Below are positions 1 to 11,561 of a DNA stretch of 54,151 bases, piece by piece. The notes below the pieces were generated by a model. That model searched no databases, had not been told where the DNA came from, and saw only the letters and a list, made by a program, of their open reading frames with translations. Source of the stretch: Basidiobolus meristosporus CBS 931.73 (taxonomy: Eukaryota; Basidiobolomycota; Basidiobolomycetes; Basidiobolales; Basidiobolaceae); contig MCFE01000603.1 of the NCBI GenBank assembly GCA_002104905.1, positions 1-54,151 on the forward strand, read 5' to 3'. Every line of letters starts with the position of its first letter. Position 1 is the first letter of the stretch. A program made the position numbers and the translations under genes.

Positions 1-62
1 AAAGGAAATCCAGTGGTAGTGATGGGATTGATGAGAAAAGACCATTCAGATGAGTAAGTCAT
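1..62 (-). pseudogene. PIF/Harbinger-like transposase, N-terminal fragment cut by the window edge
   Basis: The first 62 bases, read on the minus strand from the ATG at 62-60, match the N-terminus of the H2 transposase (ATG at 26376-26374). The frame is open over these roughly 20 codons. The remainder of the gene lies outside the window, so whether H1 encodes an intact transposase cannot be judged here. Confidence 0.6.
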
Positions 63-420
63 ATTAAAATTGGTGGATGATTGTATGGAGGCAGTTTGAA
101 TTGATTTGGTGCAATCTGCGTTGTTTATCTGATTTTTAATATATTATGGTTAAATCTCCATCAATTGCCATGTATCCCATCATTATGTTGCAAAAATCAT
201 CCGCAAACAATGCCTTGGTACTTTTATTGATGCTTTAATCATAGGGCTATAATCAAATAGGAAATCTACAATTGATGTGATCTGATCTGTGTCAACACGA
301 TCCAAGATTCATCATGCATAATATATGGAAAATTCAACAATCACATTAGTTTCATATATATTTCATATAAGACCAGGTTGATGCCAATAAACTGCTGTAT
401 AAGTATCACAATCCGTTGCT

Positions 421-2460
421 ATGGTCCCCATACCAAGCCTCAACTCATCTTTAGTACAACCCAGACAAAACCCATCCCCCAGCTCACAAGCACAGTCCAG
501 ACTGGAAAAGTCAATGTTGAATCCGTTCAAGTTCTTACCAAATGATTTTAGTATGGCCCAAGTGTCTATGATGAGCCTTCATACAGATATTTGGGCACTA
601 CTGATTAATCTAGCAGAACTAGATACCTCAGAGAGTCAACAAAGATGGAAGAATTTGAGTAGAAAGCTGTGGCATGAGTTCTACATCAAGATGCCAGCCA
701 ATGTATGTAAAAAGATATATAACAAGACAAGTATTGATATCAAGAATGAGCTGAGAGTGAGGGGATTTGACAAAGAAGCCGCGCGGGAGCAATTTTGCAC
801 GCAATTTGCACAGTATGGGCCGGACGCGTCTGTTTGTGCCTCAACTTTGGGAACCAAAGAGATTTTGAATGAGTTTTTGCCTCAAATGACTAATGTACTA
901 CACGATATATTAGTAGAGCTAAGTGGCTTCTGAGAGCAATATACACAGGACTCATCCAGGCAACAGCTCCAAAGTATCAGACAGAGGGTAAGTGAATACC
1001 TTGAGGAGTCAGATGGTGAGCTTCAGGAGGAAGAATACAGACCATGAGCAACATTGTCCAGATTGCGCCAGCATGCCTTGCTGGATTCCCTACCATCTCT
1101 TGCAACCACAGCGTGCCAGCACACGTCAGTCCAGACCATGCCAACACCCTTTACCAGAATGCCCCGCACTGAGTCAACGCACGTGCTTCAGAGCAAAACT
1201 ATGAGAACTTGCCAAACTGCTCATTCAGACACAAGTCCATTGGAGCAGACCAAGTTGCGTCAACATGCAGCATCACATCAAACTCAGCCAAGGGCCATCT
1301 CAACGCGTCAAGGCACTGTGGTGGTGTAGAGGTACCCCTGGGAGAAGCTACACAACTCAAGGTGTGTGAGGTGTCTGATGGGTGCAATAACATCTGTGTC
1401 TAAACTGCTGGTGTCTTTGTCAATATGTCACTATGGTAAAAGCTCCTGCTTCTCTAGCTTCCTAGGTGCTCCAAGTGTCTCCAAAGGCCTCTGTGTGCCT
1501 TGTGCACTACCCTGAAAAGCTCCTTGATTGTAGGTCTGAGATGTACTGTTGAAGGCAGGTGCAGTGATCAACTGCTAATCAATAAGGTAGCAGTGTTACT
1601 GATAGAAGGGATGATTTATTGATGAGGGATTGCTTTCCCTTAAATACTTTTCCTGATTGCCAAGTGATTATTAATGACAAGGTTCTAGAAGATTCTAGGC
1701 ATCAGTGGAATTCTTGATGACATCACTATGAGCTAAAAATATGCCAAGAATGTCCTGGAAGGTTCTAAAAGGCACAGCACATTCAACCAATCAGGAATCA
1801 GTAGTCTGAAACCTGTGCAACATAAAATTACCATATATGGTATTGAAATGGTAGGGATGGTAACACAGACCTAGGTCATGTGTCACCGGTACTGACACAG
1901 GTACATGCCTTATGTAGATACATATACTGATCATAAAGCTGAATAACATCTGGGATAACTAATGCTATAACTAATCAGGGTAAACATCATATGGGGATAA
2001 TACTGATACTAAGGGCAAAAGAAGAATGGGATAATACTGATAAGTTAAAATATGGATAAGTATATCATAATGACTATATGAATAAACTTGTCTGTGGGAG
2101 GTATGTTTACACTACCACAGCGCGCCTGCGCGTGCCGTTTTGCCTGACCAACAGCAAGTTACTTCTGGTGAACTGACTGATGATGACCAACATGAAGTGC
2201 CTCAACCACTGGAGCCCTTAGCAAGTAAAAGAACACGTCACCACGTGGCACTACAGGCCGGTTCAGTTGGTTTAGTTGGAGCAATTCAGCGCAGCCAAGC
2301 TGCAGCATTGCACTCATCAACTTGGAGGCAAAATACTGACTACAAATTCACAAGTAGCCAAGATGATAGTCAGCCAGGAAGTAGTATAGGTGTGCAAAGT
2401 GAGTCACTACCAAATGCTTCAGTAGTAATCCCTGTGAGAAAAAAAACCAGGAGAAGATGA
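421..2460 (+). pseudogene. Second ORF of H1, broken: unknown protein of the PIF/Harbinger-like element
   Basis: This is the homologue of the 415-codon second ORF of H2. It starts with ATG at 421 (MVPIPSLNSS) and stays in one frame to 1316, with TGA stops at 931-933 and 1045-1047. At both stops H2 has CAA, which fits an ancestral CGA that decayed differently in the two copies. The reading frame is then split by element X' (1317-2119) and resumes at 2120, ending with a basic tail (RKKTRRR) at 2460. The N-terminal ~170 residues look folded and partly helical; the rest is rich in Q, S, T and R and looks disordered. I recognise no domain. Its divergent orientation from the transposase suggests an accessory or DNA-binding role, as second ORFs of PIF/Harbinger elements often have, but that is inference. 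Confidence 0.7.
1317..2119 (-). mobile_element. X' insertion: 803-bp LTR-like element (likely solo LTR) in H1
   Basis: H2 lacks this segment, which gives exact borders. It runs from TGTGGTGGTG to ACTACCACA, so it has TG...CA ends with short inverted termini. The flanks are GCAC (1313-1316) and GCGC (2120-2123), a 4-bp duplication of GCGC in which the left copy lost a CpG. Read on the minus strand it has a TATTTAA-type box followed by AATAAA, as an LTR would. Its middle is clearly related to the ~1.07-kb X elements at 6371, 29612 and 41580. No coding capacity is visible. Confidence 0.7.
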
Positions 2461-3203
2461 TGCGATTACTTTGAATTGCTCACATTTGTAATGATCCCAA
2501 CAGCCCTTTTTTTTTGCAATCCTAATTGAGCCATTGCAAATCAGTGATCATCAAATTTTTGATATAAGTAATATCAAGGTCGTCTCACATTTGAGACAGA
2601 ACCCCTATAAATAAACACCCTGCATATATATACATCATCTGTAATACCAGTGCAGCTATTGGATCTGTTTTGCACCTACACAATTGCTTGCGCGCTAGCT
2701 ATGACACCTTGTCCAATCACTAGGATCAGGGATTTACTTGCTCAATGGGCAAAATGGGATATTTGATGGCAAATCAGGTAGCTTTTTCAGTAGTCAATGA
2801 GCCAATTGGGGGCTGCCAGCTTCAGGATACTTTTGGACCACTTAACCACTGAGATACTGTCCAATTGGAGTGAGGGTAACCAAAATGATAAGTATCAGTG
2901 TAGTTTATAGTATGATACACATTTATTTTCATTTACATTAAAGAAACATATCCAAATACCGGATTTTACCTGCCATAATAGCGGTATCCAATTGCGCACA
3001 TGATGCAAACATTACAAGTTGGCGCAATCATCCGTGCCAACCTCATCATGTCAGATTGTGCCATAGTGTGTGAGATTGTCCCACATAGTGCAAAATTGTC
3101 CAAGAACAATCCTGCGTTCTGGTAGCTATAATATTGCGCCCAATTGTTCTTTACAACCGTGGATTGCACCGCGCGCCCTGGCATGGTACAATGGAACAAG
3201 TCT
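2461..3203. other. Non-coding right arm of H1 with subterminal repeats
   Basis: This 743-base stretch has no supported gene. Its counterpart in H2 is 27984-28727. The last ~200 bases carry short repeated words around TGCCATAGTG and CCCACATAGTGC, similar to words next to the left end of H2 (25320-25340). Such subterminal repeats are typical transposase binding sites; that role is inferred. Confidence 0.5.
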
Positions 3204-3353
3204 AATGCTACCATACCAATTATCCAGATGGTACTTTCTTTTTCTACCTCCCTGTGAACCATTCATATTACCACTGTTGAATCACTCTTCTTAATTTGCT
3301 TACCCACTGCTACCTTGGGTATTCCACATATAGTTCAAATTAGAAAAAACTAT
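3204..3353. other. Flank of H1, no recognisable feature
   Basis: It begins with AAT, the likely target duplication of H1. I see no ORF or repeat match within the window. Confidence 0.3.
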
Positions 3354-3576
3354 GGCATCCTGCTTACAAACCTCTACATAGGAGCACACCTGCTATAATT
3401 TACACACTTCTATCACCTCAACTTTACAGCTTTTCATTGTGATACTTGCAATGTAGGCATATACCATGCATTGCTGGTAACATATACATCTTGCAAACAT
3501 GTGCTTGGTTGCCACCACCTTTGCCATGAATACACCTGAATATCTGCAAAGAATCTCTTGGTAATTAGCTAATATA
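3354..3576 (-). repeat. Decayed repeat Z, copy 1 (possible gypsy integrase scrap)
   Basis: This stretch matches 24403-24605 on the same strand. The minus-strand translation contains FARCICYQQ at about 3480-3510, also present in the other copy, and resembles the C-x-x-C-Q part of a Ty3/gypsy integrase zinc finger. The gypsy reading is weak. The copy is cut by the LTR of copia A at 3577. Confidence 0.4.
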
Positions 3577-3924
3577 TGTAGTAAGAGTCTTGAAGATATT
3601 GGAAGTGATTGGGAGAACCAACAGATTTTGTAGTTTTCACTTAATGATCTATTGAATGTAAAAGTAGTATTTATACTTTTACAAGGTCTTGGCATAGAGG
3701 CACATAGAATAGGTTTAGAAAGATCCCAAGAGCATGTGTGCAAGGTTTGGGACTGTATGGACAACTTTGAAAATTCTCATGTTCTGGGTACCCAGTATTT
3801 TGGTGAAAGTATTCTAAGTAAATTCCAACATGAATTTTGGTTAGTATTCTTTAGGATCTGAAGGTAATGATCTAAGTGACTACAATAGGTGTACATTTAA
3901 GTGAAATTACAAGTTTGTACAGCA
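3577..3924 (-). repeat. 3' LTR of copia A
   Basis: It runs from TGTAGTAAGAG to TACAGCA (consensus TGTTGTAAGAG...TACAACA), with both terminal motifs mutated. It keeps the conserved hairpin GTAAAAGTA/TACTTTTAC around the TATA box. Confidence 0.85.
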
Positions 3925-3939
3925 CTCCCACTTAACTAA

Positions 3940-6370
3940 ATACTCATAATGACTAATCCTAATTTTGACCTAAGATATTCAAACTTATCTCTAGCTGATG
4001 ATTTGGCAAATATGTCTGCAATCATTTAATATGTAGGATAGTAAGATAATTTAACCAAGTTATTCTCTATAGCTTCATATATGAAATGGTGTCTATCATC
4101 TATGTGCTTAGTTCTAGCATGAAATCTGGATTTCTACCTAATTGTATACATCCTTGATTATCTTGAAATAAACTAATAGTCATTTTTTGACGTAAGCCTG
4201 AATATTTGAAAGCTTCCTTAGCCACATTACCTCTTTTATAGCTTCCCAGGCTGTCATATACACTACCTCTGTGGTAAAAAGTCCTCCAATTGGTTGTTTT
4301 CTTGCATTCCATGAAATTACTCCTTTACAGTCAAGAAAGATGCATCCTGTGGTGGGTCTTCTATCAACCAAAATTTGTCCCCTATTAGCATCAGAGTATC
4401 CCACAAGATCCTGTTCTGAATTCTTACCAGTGTATCTTAAGCAGATATCAGCAGTTCCCTTTACATATCCAAGAATCTGCTTAACTGCTGCAATATGATC
4501 AGATCCATAGTTCTGGTTTTGCTGGCTGACAGCTCCCACTGAATATGAGATATATGGATGTATTCCAAGCATGAAATACATCAGACTGCCAATCATTGAT
4601 TGCTAAGGAAAGACAGGGCTTTCAGATGGCACCAAGCTCTCTTGATTTGGCTGAGTTTTGAACAAGTTAGGATTTGTCTCCATTGGGGTAGCTGCTGGTT
4701 GACAGTCTTCCATTTGGTACTTCTAAGTATATCTTGAGTATACTTGGATTGGCTTACGGTGATAGTCTGGGTACTTCTGTCTATGAAGAATCTTATCCCT
4801 AAGTAGTAACTGAGTTCTCCTAGATTGGACATCTTGAACTCCATAGTTAGGCTGGATTTAGTCTCTTTCAATGTTTCTAGGTTATTGGCAGCTATAATAA
4901 GATCATCCACATATAGAGCTAATAGAACTGTATTTGCTAAATCTGGCTTATAGGATGTACTATAGTCAGCATTACTCTGTTTCAAACTCAAAGATTTCAA
5001 ATAAGAATCTATTTTGCAATTCCAGGCTCTTGGTGATTGTATCAGTCAATTTAGAGACTTTTTAAGTTTGCAGACCAAATGGGAGTTATCTTGATCTACA
5101 AACCCATCAGGCTGGTCCATATGCACATCCTCATCAAGTTCTTCATTCAAAAATGCAGTTTTCACATCCATTTGATGTATAAATACCAGTATTTGGCTGC
5201 AATAGCCAATATTAATCTGATGGAATTAAACTTGGCTACCAGTGAAAAGGTCTCAGCGTAGTCAAGCCCATTTGTTTGAGAATATCCTGTGGCCATAGGT
5301 CCTGCCTTGTATCTTTCAGCTGTACCCTCAGCCTTGTATTTTGGCTTAAAGACCCATGGCATCCAACTAATTTTTGGTTGATTGGTAATTTGACCAAGTC
5401 CCAAGTTTGACTTTCCATTAGGGCCTGATGTTCCTCAGTAATTGCAGATCTCCAAAACTGTGTCTAAGGGATATTTAGGGCCTCTTTTACAGTCTGGGAC
5501 TCATCAATATGGACTGAATAGGCATTGGCTGAGTTGGTACACTCATTGATAAAGTAGTTTCTGCCATTTCATGTCCAGTTCAATCTTTGGGCATTTAATA
5601 CTAAAATGATCAGTTATGGAATATTCCTGGGCACTGCTTCAGGCTGTGCCACAGTTGTAGAGTCCTCTGCAGTGAAGAATATTTTGTTTTTCTCTGATTC
5701 AATCCTGACAATTGGAGGACTTGGATCAGATTTTTGTCATCATCTGATGTCATTTTTTGTGAATATTTTGAAATTTCATTAAACAACACATTCCTGGACT
5801 TGATCAGCTTCTTTGTTTTGGTATTATAGAGTCTGTATGCTATACTCTCATTGCAGTAGCTCAAAAATCATCATTTCTCACTTTTTGGCTCATATTGTGA
5901 CTGACTTCTTTGCAGTTTCTTAGCATATGCTGTACACCCAAATATTCCCTGATGCTCTACACTTGATCTGTGTCCATACCATGCTTCAAATGGAGTAGAT
6001 TTACAGAGTATTCTGTTATAACTCTTATTTCTAAGGTACACAGCTGAGGCTACTGATTCTGCCTCAAAATTAAAGGATGATTTTTGATTAAGGATCCTAG
6101 ATCTTACCATAATGTTTATTTATCTGTTTGCATATTCTGCTGCTCCATTTTGCTGTGGGGAATATGGTACAGTAGTCTCTTGTTTTATCCCATGAATTGT
6201 GCAGAAGTAGATGGAGAATTTTGTAGTAAATTCTCCACCATTATCAGAGTGTATTTTCTGATCCTTGCACCAGTTTCTCTCTCCACCATGGCTTCAAACT
6301 CCCTGAGCTTAAACAGAACTTCTTCATTTCTCTCCATGAAGTAGACCTATGTGTATGTGGTATAATTATC
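3940..6370 (-). pseudogene. Copia A pol remnant (integrase, RT, RNase H)
   Basis: Broken minus-strand frames give RNase H with GYSDA at 4180-4596, RT with the YVDDLIIA box at 4593-5000, more RT at 5162-5418, the integrase/RT linker at 5610-5864 and integrase at 5871-6370. RNase H reads TTEVVYM where better copies read TTEAEYM, so a catalytic glutamate is lost. Several frame changes separate the pieces. The order on the minus strand, integrase before RT, is that of Ty1/copia. No functional product is possible. Confidence 0.85.
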
Positions 6371-6466
6371 AGTAAAAGTGACACCCACTGACAGATGTGC
6401 TCATTTGCATATTTTCTACTACACATATTTTAGTTTTATCCCACTTGTCTTACTTGATCAGTGGTA

Positions 6467-6816
6467 TGTTGTAAGAGTCTTGGAGATATTGGAAGTGATT
6501 GGGAGAACAAGTAGATTATGTGGTTTTCACTTAATGATTTATTGAATGTGAAAGTAGTATTTATACTTTTACCTGGTCTTGGCATTAAAAACATGTAGAA
6601 TAGGTTAAGGAAGGTCCCAAGAACATGTGTGCAAAGTTTGGGGCTGTTTGGACAACTTTGAGAATTTTCATGTTCTGGGTACCTGGTATTTTGGTGAAAA
6701 TATTCTAAGTGAGTCCCAACAAGGAATTTTGGTCAGTATTCTCTAGGATTTGAAGGGGATGATCTAAGTGACTAAGTTAGGTCAATATTTAGGTGGAAAT
6801 ACAAACTTTTACAACA
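6467..6816 (-). repeat. 3' LTR of copia B
   Basis: It has TGTTGTAAGAG...TTTTACAACA ends and is followed at 6817-6830 by the minus-strand polypurine tract (GCTGAGTGGGAG). Confidence 0.9.
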
Positions 6817-6829
6817 CTCCCACTCAGCT

Positions 6830-9800
6830 AAATGTTCATACTGACTAGTCCTAATTTTGACCCAAGATATTTGAACTTGTCTCTAGCTAATGGTTTGGTA
6901 AATATGTCTGCAATCATTGCATCTGTAGGACAGTAAACTAAGCTAACTAAGTTATTCTCTATAGCTTCACATATGAAATGATGTCTACTATCTATGTGCT
7001 TGGTTCTAGCATGAAAAGTTGGATTTCTACCTAATTGTATACATCCTTGATTATCTTGAAATAAAGTAATATGCGTTTTTTGACATAGGCCTAAATCTGT
7101 AAAAAGCTTTCTTTACCACATTGCTTCTTTTGTAGCTTCACAGGCTGCCATATACTCTGCCTCTGTGGTGGAAAGTGCTACAGTTAGTTGCTTTCTTGAA
7201 TTCCATGAAATTGCTCCTTTACAGTAAAGAAAGGTGTATTCTGTGGTGGATCTTCTGTCTTCCAAATTTTGTCCCCAATCAGCATCAGAGTATCCCACAA
7301 GATCCTGTTCTGAATCCTTATTAGTGTATCTTAAGCAGATATCAGCAGTTCCTTTTAGGTATCTAAAAATCCGCTTAACTGCTGTAATATGAACAGATCC
7401 ATAGTTCTGATTATGTTGGCCAACAACTCCCACTGAATATGAGATATCTGGACGTGTTCCAAGCATGATATACATCAGACTGCTGATCATAGATTAATAA
7501 GGAAAGTCAGGGCTTTCAGATGGCACCAAGCTCTCCTGATTTGGTTGAGTTTTGACCAAGTTAAGGTTTGTCTCCATTGGGGTAGCTGCCGGTTTACAGT
7601 CTTCAATTTGGTACTTCTTTAGTATATCTTAAATATACTTGGATTGGCTTAGGGTGATAGTCTGGGTACTTCTGTCTATGGAGAACTTAATCCTGAAGTA
7701 GTAACTGAGTTCTCCTAGATTGGACATCTTGAACTCTCTAGATAGGTTTGATTTAGTCTCTTCCAATGTTGCTAGGTTACTGGCGGCTAAAATAAGATCA
7801 TCCACATAAAGAGCCAATAGAGCTGGAATTGCTCTATCTGGCTTTTAGTATATACTATAATCAGCATTACTCCCTTTGAAACTCAAAGATTCCAAATAAG
7901 AATCTATCTTGCAATTGCAGGCTCTTGGTGATTGTTTGAGACCATATAGTGACTTTTTAAGCTTGCAGACCAAATGGGGGTGATCTTGGTCTGCAAACCC
8001 ATCAGGCTGGTCCATATACACATCCTCATTAAGCTCTCCATTCAAAAATGCAGTTTTTATATCCATTTGATGTATAAAAAACTTGTATTTGGCTACAATA
8101 GCCAATATTGATCTAATGGAATTAAACTTGGCTACTGGTGCAAAGGTCTCAGTATAGTCAAGTCCTTTTGTTTGAGAGTGTCCTTTGGCTACAAGTCTTG
8201 CTTTGTATCTTTCAATTGTACCATCAGCCTTGTATTTTGTCTTAAAGACCCATCTGCATCCAATTGATTTCCGGTTGATTGGTAATTTGACTAAGTCCCA
8301 TGTTTGATTTTCCATCAGGGCCTGATATTCCCCAGTTATTGCAGATCTCCAAAACTTTGTCTGAGGGCTATTTAGGGCCTCTTTTACAGTCTGGGGTTCA
8401 TCAATATGGACTAAATAGGCATAGGCTAAGTTTGTACCCTCATTGACATAGTAATTTGGGCTATTTCTTGTCCAATTGGATTGCCTGGCATTTGACACTG
8501 GAATGCTCACTTCTGGGATATTCCTGGGCACTGATTCTATCTGAACCACGGTTGTAGAGTCCTCTGGAGTGAAAAAAGTTTCATTGTTTTGCTCTGATTC
8601 AATCCTGACAATTGGAGGACTTGAGATCAGATTTTTGTCATCATCTGATTTTGTTTTTTGTGAAAATTTTCAATTTACATCAAACAACACATCCCTGAAC
8701 TTGATCAGCTTCTTTGCTTTGGTATTGTAGAGTCTGTATGCCTTACTCTCATTGCAGTAGCCAAAAAATATGCATTTTACACGTTTTGGCACAAATTTTG
8801 ACTGATTTCCGGCCAGTTTTTTGGCATATGCTGTACACCCAAATATTCTTAGATGTTCTGCACTTGGTCTGTATCCCCACCATGCTTCAAATGGGGTAGA
8901 ATCACAAAGTATTCTGTTATAACTCCTATTTTTCAGTCATACAGCAGTGGCAACTGATTCCGCCCAAAAATCATAGGATAATTTTTGATCAAGGAACATA
9001 GATCTTGCCATATCAATTATTGATCTGTTAGCTTGTTCTCCTACTCCATTTTGCTGTGGGGAGTATGGTACAGTAGTCTCTTGCTTTATCCCATGAATTT
9101 TGCAGATGTGGATGAGAGTTTTGAGGTATATTCTCCACCATTGTCAGAGCGTATTTTCTTGATTTTTTACCAGTTTCTCTCTCCACCATGGCTCTAAACT
9201 CCCTGAACTTAGACAAAGCTTCTTCCTTTCTCTCCATAAAGTAGACACATGTGTATCTTCTATAATCATCAATAATAGCAATTAAATACTTCATCCCACC
9301 TAAGGATAAATTTTGCATAGGTCCACACAGATCTGAGTGAATTAGATCTAATTTTTTCTTAGTTTTGATTAACCCAGAGCTCTTGAACGGTTGTCTGGCT
9401 TGTTTCCCATATATGCAGGCTTCACAGTGCTCCAAATTAGCTGGGGGATCAATTTTCACTCCAGAAATTAGCTGATCTTTGATCATTTTACGCAAATACT
9501 CAAAATTGATGTGTCCAAATCTCCTGTGCCAAAGCATTGGTGTTTCTTCATTTAAGTTACTTATATTGGCTTCCAGATATGATGGAATATAAGTCAACTT
9601 GTATAGATTCTGCTCTCTGATGCCCAAAGCAATATGGGCACCATTTTGATCAGTGATCCTGCATCCAGAATTGTCAAAATTGAAACTGAGTCCTTCTGCT
9701 GTGGCCTTGCTTACAGAGAGTAGGTTCTTGGCTATTTCAGGTACATAGAGTACTTCTTTAAAGGTCAGTGTATGGCTTCCTTCACTGCTTCTAAGGTTTA

Positions 9801-9990
9801 CTTGGATAGTTCCTTCTCCCACTGCATCAAGTGTGTTCTATCATTACCCATGAAAACCCTCTTAATTGGAATTTCTTGATATTGGGTAAAAAGTTCTTTT
9901 TGGTGTGTTAAGTGTTGAGAAGCTCCAGAGTCAATATACCACATATGAGAATCCTTGTTTGTGGCCATATTTAGTGCAGATATGAATGGT
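6830..9990 (-). pseudogene. Copia B pol (protease, integrase, RT, RNase H), broken
   Basis: On the minus strand: protease/integrase linker and integrase in 9822-9028, with the HHCC finger (WHRRFGHI...CEACIYGKQ) and the first catalytic D in IHSDLCGP; RT in 8549-7845 with HQMDIKTAFLNGEL; the RT box YVDDLILA in 7817-7629; RNase H in 7490-7113 with GYSDADWGQ and TTEAEYMA. An indel near 9116-9130 breaks integrase where better copies read SDNGGEY. Stops separate the other blocks. The family normally encodes one long polyprotein made with Gag; this copy cannot. Confidence 0.9.
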
Positions 9991-10088
9991 CTATCTTGAG
10001 TTGTTGCAGCATTTCCATATTCAGGCTTCTTTTGCTGATTATCTTTCTTTTTGAGACGCTGGTCTGATGTGTGTCCTTTCCTTATGCA

Positions 10089-10772
10089 TTAGTTACATAA
10101 CAGGTTGCTGTTGCCTTTGTAGGGTCTTTGGTACCTCCTTTGCTGGTTATTGTTGCTTATTAAAGCATTTTCTTCTTCCTTCTTATTGGCCCTTAATTTT
10201 CTCAATTCTTCATCCAGGAGCCTTCCATATATGTAATTTAAGGTCAAATCTTCAGTTCTGGACTCTAGGGCTGATAAAAGGCCCTGAAACTCATCTGTCA
10301 GGCTATTCAGGATGGTAACTATCGCATCCTCATCAGTAGTTGGTACGCTCACAGATTCCATCTCATCTACCAGCAGGGTAATTCTGTTAATTAGGTTTTT
10401 CATTTCTTCTCCTGGCAGCATCTTTGTAGTAAAGAATTTTCTTCTCAGATACATTTTCTTGGCAGCTGAACATGACTGGTAGGTGTCTTCTAGTGCCTTC
10501 CAGGCATTCTTTGCTGTTTTTGCTCTTGAGCATTGAATTAGCAATTTGTCATTAACATTAAGGCAAATACAGTTAAAGGCACTTTGTTCTTTCTTCTGGT
10601 ACCTCAAGGCTTCCTCTCCCACATTTTTAGGAGGGCATTCTTCTCCCATGACAATATCCCAAAGGCCTCTTTCTTGTAGCAGCATCTTTATTTTCACCTT
10701 CCACACCTGGTAGTTATATCCATCCAACTTTTCAGCAGAGGGAAAAATTCCAGTAATAGCAGTAGTGGGCAT
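10089..10772 (-). pseudogene. Copia B gag
   Basis: The natural start is the ATG at 10772-10770 (MPTTAITGIFPSAEKLDG), just downstream of the primer-binding site; the longer open frame reading in from the LTR is not the gene start. It encodes a UBN2/copia-type Gag (LLQERGLWDIVMGEECPP, then AKTAKNAWKALEDTY). A stop at about 10089 truncates it at the zinc knuckle, just after LLCN, where intact copies continue CNYCKRKGHTSDRC. Confidence 0.85.
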
Positions 10773-10791
10773 TGCAGAGAGTGACAGCTTA

Positions 10792-10804
10792 GGGTTCTTA
10801 ACCT
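10792..10804 (-). other. Degenerate primer-binding site of copia B
   Basis: It lies directly against the 5' LTR. On the minus strand it reads GGTTTAAGAACCC, a decayed form of the family site GGTTATGAGCCC. Confidence 0.6.
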
Positions 10805-11153
10805 GTTGTAAGAGTCTTGGAGATATTGGAAGTGATTGGGAGAACAAGTAGATTATGTGGTTTTCACTTAATGATTTATTGAATGTGAAAGTAGTATTTA
10901 TACTTTTACCTGGTCTTGGCATTACAAACATGTAGAATAGGTTAAGGAAGGTCCCAAGAACATGTGTGCAAAGTTTGGGGCTGTTTGGACAACTTTGAGA
11001 ATTTTCATGTTCTGGGCACCTGGTATTTTGGTGAAAATATTCAAAGTAAATCCCAACAAGGAATTTTGGTCAGTATTCTCTAGGATTTGAAGGTGAAGAT
11101 CTAAGTGACTAAGTTAGGTGAATATTTAGGTGGAAATACAAATTTTTACAACA
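10805..11153 (-). repeat. 5' LTR of copia B
   Basis: Ends TGTTGTAAGAG...TTTTTACAACA, 349 bp. Read on the minus strand it has TATAAATA and, a few bases later, AATAAA. One hairpin arm around the TATA box carries a mismatch (GTGAAAGTA). Confidence 0.9.
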
Positions 11154-11192
11154 TACTATCCCATAAGCTGGCTGTCTATCACACCTGCTTAC

Positions 11193-11561
11193 TGTTGCAA
11201 TTTAAGAAGTGATTTGGATATAAGGAACTTATCAAGAAATAGTGATAATTGTTGAACTGTTGTTTATTCATAAAGAAGCTCAGTATTTATACCTTTGTAG
11301 AAGTAATACAGCTGCAACACTGAGTAGGGAGGGTTTCTCAATATTCAGGAGCATTCTGTAACAGTTTCAGGGTTAGTACATAATGTTTGGTAATAGTTTT
11401 AATTTGATCCTGACTATAGGGGAATAATCATAAGATCATATATCTGGAGAAAGTGGCAAAGTTAAGGCAGTAAATGAGTCCTACAGTGACTAAGACTAGC
11501 CTAGAATTGTTAAGTAAATTTTTAGCTGCTGAATGATACCAAATAGTCCAATATTTCAACA
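11193..11561. repeat. Solo LTR S, separate family, inserted in X2
   Basis: A 369-bp segment from TGTTGCAA to TTTCAACA is absent from X1 and X3. It is flanked by perfect 5-bp duplications CTTAC (11188-11192 and 11562-11566). No internal region is present, so this is a solo LTR. It has TGTTG...CAACA ends like the copia LTRs but little other similarity to them. Confidence 0.85.

Larger units (their letters stand above)
1..3203. mobile_element. PIF/Harbinger-like DNA transposon, copy H1 (left part outside the window)
   Basis: Base 1 aligns with base 26315 of the complete copy H2, and similarity runs to 3203, where both copies end in CAAGTCT followed by AAT. That end is the inverse of H2's left end, AGACTTGTTCC, so it is the right terminal inverted repeat. 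The copy carries the first codons of the transposase on the minus strand, a broken second ORF on the plus strand, and a non-coding right arm. An 803-bp element (X') splits the second ORF. Differences from H2 are mostly CpG-type transitions. The Harbinger assignment comes from the transposase and the 3-bp target duplication seen at H2. Confidence 0.8.
3577..6370 (-). mobile_element. Ty1/copia element A, 5'-truncated
   Basis: A 348-bp 3' LTR (3577-3924) is followed on the minus strand by a polypurine tract and by RNase H, RT and integrase sequence. Around 6370 the integrase sequence passes straight into element X2 at a shared GTGA. Gag, protease and the 5' LTR are missing. Many stops and indels mark it as an old copy. 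Confidence 0.85.
6467..11153 (-). mobile_element. Full-length Ty1/copia element B (4687 bp)
   Basis: Two LTRs, 6467-6816 and 10805-11153, differ at about nine of 350 positions by eye (~2.6%), so this is a fairly young insertion. Between them, on the minus strand, lie gag, protease, integrase, RT and RNase H, with several stops and frameshifts. It splits element X2. A 5-bp target duplication is not clear: the flanks read AGTGGTA on the left and TACTATC on the right. Confidence 0.9.

Noticed and set aside
2500-2520. T-rich runs as terminators.
   Set aside because: Short homopolymers in an AT-rich eukaryotic repeat region; no supporting structure or gene end that requires them.
10773-10931. Upstream extension of gag with a peptide such as MPRPGKSINTTFTFNKSL, which recurs at many LTRs.
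   Set aside because: It is the translation of LTR sequence and crosses the LTR end and the primer-binding site. The recurring Met after the PBS (M[S/P]TTAITG) is the gag start.
6459-11160. A 5-bp target duplication for copia B.
   Set aside because: Flanks AGTGGTA and TACTATC share only TA; the empty-site form in X1 and X3 (CAGTACTATC) does not settle it.
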